A stretch of DNA of 64,000 nt from contig NZ_JAGHKP010000003.1 of assembly GCF_017742215.1 (NCBI RefSeq), positions 1,174,308 through 1,238,307 of the forward strand, read 5' to 3'. This stretch comes from Chitinophaga chungangae. Its GTDB lineage: Bacteria; Bacteroidota; Bacteroidia; Chitinophagales; Chitinophagaceae. Shown here one piece after another: positions 60,501 through 64,000 of this stretch; position 1 is the first letter of the stretch, and each line of letters starts with the position of its first letter. The notes under the pieces were generated by a model, which searched no databases, was not told where the DNA came from, and was given only the letters and a program-made list of their open reading frames with translations. A program made the position numbers and the translations under genes.

Positions 60501-61169
60501 CGTGCCGTAACCTACCACCACCACTTCGCCGAGGTCGGATTCCGATTCGCTGAGGGTGATGTTCATCGCGCTTTGCCGCACGGGCGTCTCAATCGTCTCG
60601 TACCCGATGTATTTAAGGATGAGCGCGGCGGAGGGGCTTTTCACCTTCAGGGAAAAGTCGCCGTTTTCGTTTGTTACCGTACCGTTGGACGTGCCTTTTT
60701 CCAGCACGCTTACGCCGGGAAGCGCAATGCCTTTTTTATCGGCCACTTTTCCTTTAACAATGATGGAACTGTCTGCCGCAACGGCTGCCGGCAGCTCGGG
60801 AATCTCTACCCTGCGCATCAGCGTAATGGTGCGGTTTTCGATGGAATAAGACAGGCCGCGGTTTTTGAGCACCTCGTTCAACACCAGCTCCACCGGTGCT
60901 TTTTCCACGTCGATGGTTACGGGAGGCGCTCCTTTGAGCAGGCCCGCATCATAAAAGAAGCCGTACCCGGCCTGCTTTTCGATGGCTTTAAACACGCGTG
61001 CAAGCGAGATCTTGCGGGCGGAAAGCGTAACGGTTTGCGAATAGCTGCTGGCGCTTACGTGCAGCGAGCCGATCAGAATGAAGGCTGTTAATAACCTCAT
61101 GGTCCTCCAGAATTTGGTTGACAGGGACAGTGCGCCAATGCGATATTGGCACAAAGCAGTTAAATTCAT
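57594..61169 (-). CDS. SusC/RagA family TonB-dependent transporter with STN signalling domain
   Basis: 1191 residues. After a signal region (to about 45) comes an STN domain (about 48-118, VTLSARKISLARVFKAIEKQ), a carboxypeptidase-D-regulatory-like domain (137-210, VKGKVADKKGIALPGVSVLEKG), the TonB-linked plug (214-335, LGEVVVVGYGTQKK, RGQGTLNNNDALVLIDGI, SAS-type ASIYGSLAANGVILITTKKG) and a beta barrel ending in a C-terminal NF motif. It imports a ligand presented by SusD, driven by TonB. The STN domain signals ligand status to the FecR-type anti-sigma factor encoded upstream. A candidate antisense RNA lies in the 148-bp gap before its start. Confidence 0.97.
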   Translation of the reverse strand: MNLTALCQYRIGALSLSTKFWRTMRLLTAFILIGSLHVSASSYSQTVTLSARKISLARVFKAIEKQAGYGFFYDAGLLKGAPPVTIDVEKAPVELVLNEVLKNRGLSYSIENRTITLMRRVEIPELPAAVAADSSIIVKGKVADKKGIALPGVSVLEKGTSNGTVTNENGDFSLKVKSPSAALILKYIGYETIETPVRQSAMNITLSESESDLGEVVVVGYGTQKKVDLTGSVATVSSKEIENRSVTNVSSSLAGLAPGVAVRQSSGRPGSDGASIRIRGQGTLNNNDALVLIDGIIGSMDAVNPNDVESISILKDAASASIYGSLAANGVILITTKKGKTGKPQMSYSSVLSITQPTNLPTFVSDYVRHMNLYNEAARNLGQSPVYSQASIDKWTEANKDPNALNEFGIPNYVAYPNTDWGSEIFEKNIVQNHNLSVMGGSEYVNYNVSARILNNPGLMYNTGLKRYELRANLEVKVNDFLTLGTQTFGLLQNRQKGNTDNTFNFLRQTTPGLYPLYEGRFGAPSSPDESAGLNNLLVHLYGNGGNEQTSRFNSTVYAKLNIWKGLQLESKINYQMNQFDGTSYSIPLDRWDFSKNIIIVPAGLPNTLSTSFDYNKNYKLTFDNVLRYNTVINKDHSIGALVGYNEYALHYKDVAATKRGLIDATVTTLSSATEMVSTSGGGYDYAYRSYFGRVNYGYKEKYLVEANLRYDGVSRFAENNRWGTFPSFSAGWRISEEPFLKNVRSVFQNLKLRASWGKLGNSNIGNYDYLATYGGVNYAFNNAPVIGLAQSKYANADLSWEETTQTDIGLDFTMLHNRLSVEMDYYSRYTDGILTVPPIYLTAGTQAGPTRNTAAVLNRGLEVALNWRDSKGDFNYSVGANFAYNYNVVDKYKGTLKEGWSKNASGQNVYTSNIGDVSSGGLERIVEGYGINTYYLRDLYAGSGSYFNADGSVNVNGGPKTGMIRTPEDLAWVNAMKAAGYSFSPVNTVGKAQLYYGDFIFADRNGDGVYGNTFDQYLTNIRTEPKYIFGLNLSAEYKGIDVSMILAGMAGMQYYWNAEGYNNSILRNGNATGTRMADDHYYYNADNPDDPGNNINGRFPRLKFNSDAINNTANIFWMDNAAWVRLKNAQIGYTLPKHWTDRLRIAKARVYFTGENLLTFTAFPGLDPELGPNVGYPTMQQFALGLNVNF

Positions 61170-61173
61170 AACT

Positions 61174-61181
61174 TAGATTTG
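61174..61181 (+). promoter_or_regulatory. Plus-strand -7 box antisense to the susC-like leader
   Basis: TAGATTTG fits TAnnTTTG on the strand opposite to the operon, immediately upstream of the susC-like start. A TTG lies 25 bp before it, slightly far for a -33 element. It would drive a short RNA ending at the terminator 61223-61255. Confidence 0.45.
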
Positions 61182-61186
61182 GGAAT

Positions 61187-61256
61187 TTTAAAAATTGTTT
61201 ACCATACAGTTTTTGCCCATTGCCGGCCCCGATGCCAGTCGGGAGCCGGTTTTTTA
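61187..61256 (+). ncRNA. Candidate cis-antisense small RNA in the FecR-SusC gap
   Basis: About 70 nt on the plus strand, in a region where every gene is on the minus strand. It is bounded by a TAnnTTTG box (61174-61181) and a strong intrinsic terminator: CCGGC-CCCGA (61223-61232) pairs with TCGGG (39-43) and GCCGG (45-49) with one bulged A and a 6-nt loop, followed by six T. It is fully complementary to the leader of the susC-like mRNA. DonS-type cis-antisense RNAs that repress glycan-utilisation operons in Bacteroides fragilis have this position. The call rests on signals only. Confidence 0.45.
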
Positions 61257-61317
61257 CGGCCTTTTTCGATCCTGGTGTTTAAGCGATACGTGAAATTTTT
61301 AGGTGAACGAATAATGT

Positions 61318-62460
61318 TTATGGCAGCAATGTGAGCTGTTTTCCTTCGATTTTGGTATGTACCCCGCTCCTTTCCAGTATGCGCAATACCTGCGCAAGCG
61401 TGAGGTCTCGCCGTATCTTTCCTTCAAATGTCTTGTCCGGCACCGCGCCTTCATATTTTACTTCTACATCGTACCAGCGCGAAAGCTGCCGCATCACTTC
61501 CGGCAGCGATGCCTGGTTGAACAGGAACCAGCCTTCTTTCCAGGCCAGCACTTCGGCCGGGTCTATGTCGCTGCTCACCGTAATGCTGCCCGATGCAGCC
61601 TGCCGCGCCTGCTGGCCGGGGCGCAGTTCCTGCGCGGGACTGTCTTTCGCGCCCACTTTCACTTTCCCTTCCAGCAAGGTTGTTTTGATGAATGTCTCAT
61701 CGTCATACGCGCTGATGTTAAAGCTGGTACCCAGCACTTCCACCCTGCTGCGGCCCGCGGCCTCTACCCTGAAGGGTTTCAGGGCGTCGGGCATTACTTC
61801 GAAATATACTTCGCCTGTGATCTCCACTTTCCGCTCCTGCCCGGCGAACGCGGTGGGGTAACGGATAGACGATGCGGCGTTGAGCCAAACGCGCGTGCCG
61901 TCGGGCAATGTAAGCCTGAACTGACCGGCGCGCGGCGTGCTGAGTTTGTTCCAGACCGGCTGGCCGCCATCGTCTTCATAACGCAGCTGGCCGCCGTGCT
62001 GGCTGATGCGGGCGCTCCCCTGCCTGATCACCTGGTTGCCCGCGCTGTCCAGCGTTACAACGGAACCGTCTGCCAGCGTGAGCGTAGCTTTGTTGGCCCC
62101 GGGGGCTATATCTGCAATGGTTGAAATGGTTTGCGGGGAAGAAGTTTCGTTTGTCTTTAACCGGTTATACCCTACCACGGCCATGCCTAATACCGCAGCT
62201 GCGGCGGCAACGGCCCACCAGCGGCGCATCGGGCGCACGGTTGTTTTGGGCGCGGTTATTTGCTGAAAGATGCGGGCGGCGTCCTCTTCTTCCATCCGCG
62301 CGTCCGGCGTAAAACCCGTCCAGGCCTCTTCCAGCGCGGTTTGCAAAGCGGCGTCGTGCCGGGAATCTTCCAGCAATTGCTGCAATTCCTGATTTTCGGC
62401 GGGCGTTTCGGCGCCGTTGAACCATCGCTGAAATAAATATTGAACCCTCGATTCCGACAT
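61318..62460 (-). CDS. FecR-family anti-sigma factor
   Basis: 380 residues from ATG 62460 (MSESRVQYLFQRWFNGAETP); ATG 62490 would add ten residues. A cytoplasmic N-terminus (1-78) binds the sigma factor; one helix at 81-98 (WWAVAAAAAVLGMAVVGY); then the periplasmic FecR domain with ATLTLADGSVVTLDSAG, TLPDGTRVWLNAASSIRYPTAF, ITGEVYFEVMPD and RVEVLGTSFNISAYDD, and a C-terminal STN-like DUF4974 domain (FEGKIRRDLTLAQVLRILERSG). It holds the ECF factor until the SusC-type receptor signals. It lies between sigma and susC in the operon order expected for such systems. Confidence 0.96.
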   Translation of the reverse strand: MSESRVQYLFQRWFNGAETPAENQELQQLLEDSRHDAALQTALEEAWTGFTPDARMEEEDAARIFQQITAPKTTVRPMRRWWAVAAAAAVLGMAVVGYNRLKTNETSSPQTISTIADIAPGANKATLTLADGSVVTLDSAGNQVIRQGSARISQHGGQLRYEDDGGQPVWNKLSTPRAGQFRLTLPDGTRVWLNAASSIRYPTAFAGQERKVEITGEVYFEVMPDALKPFRVEAAGRSRVEVLGTSFNISAYDDETFIKTTLLEGKVKVGAKDSPAQELRPGQQARQAASGSITVSSDIDPAEVLAWKEGWFLFNQASLPEVMRQLSRWYDVEVKYEGAVPDKTFEGKIRRDLTLAQVLRILERSGVHTKIEGKQLTLLP

Positions 62461-62570
62461 AAAAGATGCTTGTTCCTGGTATGATGACAAATAACTTAAC
62501 CGGCAGAAGTAGTCCGCCGAAAAAAAATTTTCCGGGATAGTAAAAAACGAGGTAATGGGATGAAACGGCC

Positions 62571-63176
62571 TCAGGCCAGTTGCAGGCAGGCAGGCCCCAT
62601 GGCGGCGATGATGAGCACGATCGCCGGGTCTTGCCGGATAATGCCTTTCAGCGCCTGTGTGGCCAGGCTCAGGTGTTTTTTAACGGTGCCTTCGGAGATA
62701 TGCAGCCTGCGGGCAATGTCTTCCACGGCCAGCCCCTGCAGGCGATTGAGCGTAAAAACGGCTTTCTGCTGCGGCGGCAGCTGGCTGATGGCTTTGTCCA
62801 GCTGGTCTTGCAGCGCTTTGTAACGCACCATCTGCTCGGTTTCGTGGGAGGCGCCGGTTTGGCCGGCGTAAAGACTGCGGAGAATATCGTTGCGGTAAGC
62901 GCTTTTTTTGGCAAGATTAAAAGCGTGATTGCGCGCCAAAGTAAAAAGATAGGCGTCGAAACTGCGTATTTCAGCGAGCAGGCTGCGGTCTGTCCATATC
63001 TTCAGGAACACGTCCTGTACGATGTCTTTGGCGGTTTCCGGGCTGGCGGTGAGGCGCAGCATATATGCAAACAGCTTGTTCCGGTGCCCGTCGAAAAGGC
63101 AACGGAAAGCCGCTTCGTCTCCGGCAGCCGTTTGCCGCAATACATCCGCTTCTGAATACGATCCGCCGGTGTTCAT
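62571..63176 (-). CDS. ECF-type sigma factor of the SusCD locus (FecI-like)
   Basis: 201 residues from ATG 63176 (MNTGGSYSEADVLRQTAAGD); the frame is open to 63242 but that extension has no family pattern. Region 2: FRCLFDGHRNKLFAYMLRLTASPETAKDIVQDVFLKIW and FDAYLFTLARNHAFNLAKK; region 4: LPPQQKAVFTLNRLQGLAVEDIARRLHISEGTVKKHLSLA. The C-terminal tail (VLIIAAMGPACLQLA) is hydrophobic, as often in Bacteroidota FecI-type factors. It is controlled by the FecR protein encoded 110 bp downstream and should activate the SusCD operon. Confidence 0.95.
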   Translation of the reverse strand: MNTGGSYSEADVLRQTAAGDEAAFRCLFDGHRNKLFAYMLRLTASPETAKDIVQDVFLKIWTDRSLLAEIRSFDAYLFTLARNHAFNLAKKSAYRNDILRSLYAGQTGASHETEQMVRYKALQDQLDKAISQLPPQQKAVFTLNRLQGLAVEDIARRLHISEGTVKKHLSLATQALKGIIRQDPAIVLIIAAMGPACLQLA

Positions 63177-63268
63177 GAATAAAAAGTTAGCATCAGTTAG
63201 TCTGCCCATTCCTGGCCGGGCCTCAGATCCCGCCAACATCAAGTCTTATTTCAGGTATGTGTGTGTGC

Positions 63269-63276
63269 CAAAAATA
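63269..63276 (-). promoter_or_regulatory. Possible -7 box of the ECF sigma gene
   Basis: On the minus strand TATTTTTG fits TAnnTTTG, 92 bp upstream of ATG 63176, giving a long leader. Weak evidence because the surrounding DNA is A-rich. Confidence 0.3.
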
Positions 63277-63300
63277 TGTAAAAAAGCATAATGGCGCTAT

Positions 63301-63332
63301 AAAAAAAGCCGCCCGGGGAAAACCGGGGCGGC
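63301..63332 (-). terminator. Intrinsic terminator after pruA
   Basis: GCCGCCC / GGGCGGC flanking GG-AAAA-CC-type inner pairs (63308-63332); on the minus strand seven T follow. Confidence 0.8.
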
Positions 63333-63385
63333 CGCGTATACAGTTTCACATAATTGCCCGCCGTTGCGGCGGAAAAAATAAAAAC

Positions 63386-64000
63386 TTATGCTTCTTTCAG
63401 GAAGGGGTACCGGTAATCTGTAGGCGGTACCAGCGTTTCCTTTACGGTCCTGGCGCTCAGCCAGCGGTAAAGGTTCAGCTGCGAGCCGGCCTTGTCGTTG
63501 GTGCCGGATGCGCGCGCGCCGCCGAAGGGCTGCTGGCCTACTACCGCGCCGGTGGGTTTGTCGTTCAGGTAAAAGTTACCTGCGGCGTTCACCAGTTTTT
63601 TGGTAGCGAGATCAAGCGCGTAACGGTCCTGTGCCAGCACGGCGCCGGTGAGGGCGTATTCGCTGGTGCCGTCCACCAGTTCGAGGGTTTCTTCCCATTG
63701 CTCTGCGTCGTACGTGTATACGGTGAGCACGGGGCCGAAAATTTCCTCGCACATGGTCCTGTATTTCGGATCGGTGGTTTCAATTACGGTCGGTTCGATA
63801 AAGTAACCCTCCGTTTTGTTGTAATTGCCGCCGGCGATGATCTTCGCTTTGGGATCTTTTTTCGCGTCTTCGATGTAAGCTGCGATCTTGTCGAACGAAC
63901 GTTCGTCGATCACGGCGTTGATGAAGTTGCTGAAATCTTCGGTGGTGCCCATTTTCATGGTCTTGAGCTCAGCTGCGAGTTTCGTTTTGATCTCTTCCGC
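63386..64000 (-). CDS. pruA: L-glutamate gamma-semialdehyde (1-pyrroline-5-carboxylate) dehydrogenase, partial
   Basis: The C-terminal 204 residues are present; the frame runs unbroken to the window edge, so the N-terminus with the NAD site and catalytic cysteine lies outside. Visible: INAVIDERSFDKIAAYIEDAKKDPKAKIIAGG, YFIEPTVIETTDPKYRTMCEEIFGPVLTVY (with the NAD-binding EEIFGPV), AGNFYLNDKPTGAVVGQQPFGGARASGTNDKAG and the LYRWLSARTVKETLVPPTDYRYP ending, which is specific to the glutamate semialdehyde type. It oxidises the semialdehyde to glutamate in proline degradation. A terminator follows. Confidence 0.93.
   Translation of the reverse strand, partial: AEEIKTKLAAELKTMKMGTTEDFSNFINAVIDERSFDKIAAYIEDAKKDPKAKIIAGGNYNKTEGYFIEPTVIETTDPKYRTMCEEIFGPVLTVYTYDAEQWEETLELVDGTSEYALTGAVLAQDRYALDLATKKLVNAAGNFYLNDKPTGAVVGQQPFGGARASGTNDKAGSQLNLYRWLSARTVKETLVPPTDYRYPFLKEA

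Noticed and set aside
1-64000. tRNA, rRNA, CRISPR arrays, insertion sequences, riboswitches
   Set aside because: I looked for T-loop-like GGTTCRANTCC with matching stems, regularly spaced repeats, transposase frames with terminal repeats and conserved riboswitch cores, and saw none that I could support by eye.

Overview
The window is a chromosomal segment of a Bacteroidota bacterium, most likely from the Chitinophagaceae (Chitinophaga-like). Evidence: a SusC/SusD pair behind an ECF sigma factor and a FecR anti-sigma factor, DUF4252 and DUF1599 proteins, many genes preceded by the Bacteroidota -7 box TAnnTTTG rather than by a strong Shine-Dalgarno sequence, and MqnA-type (futalosine) menaquinone synthesis. 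By eye the DNA is moderately GC-rich (a little over 50 %). The genus cannot be fixed from the sequence alone. I see no rRNA, tRNA, CRISPR array, insertion sequence or prophage.

Layout. 1-2.6 kb: end of a DUF1599 gene, a DoxX-like membrane protein and a lone OppB-type permease. 2.6-6.3 kb: a secreted protein of unknown function, then an ECF sigma / putative anti-sigma / two DUF4252 operon, facing a DUF721 gene. 6.4-9.6 kb: an Ada-like alkyltransferase with an NTF2-like protein, and a secreted M1 peptidase. 9.7-17 kb: a peptide-binding lipoprotein, a fatty acid desaturase, an SRPBCC membrane protein, a cupin, a truncated VOC gene, YjbR and oxidoreductase genes, and a KGG stress protein. 17.3-21.6 kb: gyrA with a TPR gene. 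21.6-28.5 kb: a saccharopine dehydrogenase-like gene, a lutA-EVE-sirtuin operon, a pdhA-TPR-ribH operon, and recF. 28.5-40.8 kb: a tiny DUF1328 gene, an MFS exporter, mqnA, purB, FKBP, DHH phosphoesterase, ndk, pyruvate carboxylase and xerD. 40.9-45.8 kb: a protein of unknown function facing a four-gene signalling cluster (small acidic protein, seven-helix membrane protein, histidine kinase, response regulator), then a DUF2911 gene. 45.8-53.3 kb: a secreted PIG-L deacetylase, two tiny membrane proteins and a sodium:solute symporter in one overlapping operon; DUF486; an FtsX-type permease. 53.4-55.5 kb: pyrR-pyrB and a peroxiredoxin. 55.8-63.2 kb: SusD, SusC, FecR and ECF sigma, all on the minus strand. 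63.4 kb to the end: a partial pruA.

Most genes are housekeeping. The points of most interest are: (1) a likely cis-antisense small RNA with its own -7 box and terminator in the FecR-SusC gap; (2) two tiny membrane proteins, of 41 and 50 residues, locked by overlapping codons between the deacetylase and the symporter; (3) a signalling cluster in which a separate seven-helix protein appears to serve as the sensor of a kinase that has almost no input domain; (4) several perfect inverted repeats in long upstream regions, before the saccharopine dehydrogenase-like gene, the KGG gene, the MFS/DUF1328 pair and the signalling cluster. Start codons were moved from the longest frame where a signal peptide, family-typical N-terminus or promoter position argued for it; each case is stated in the entry.
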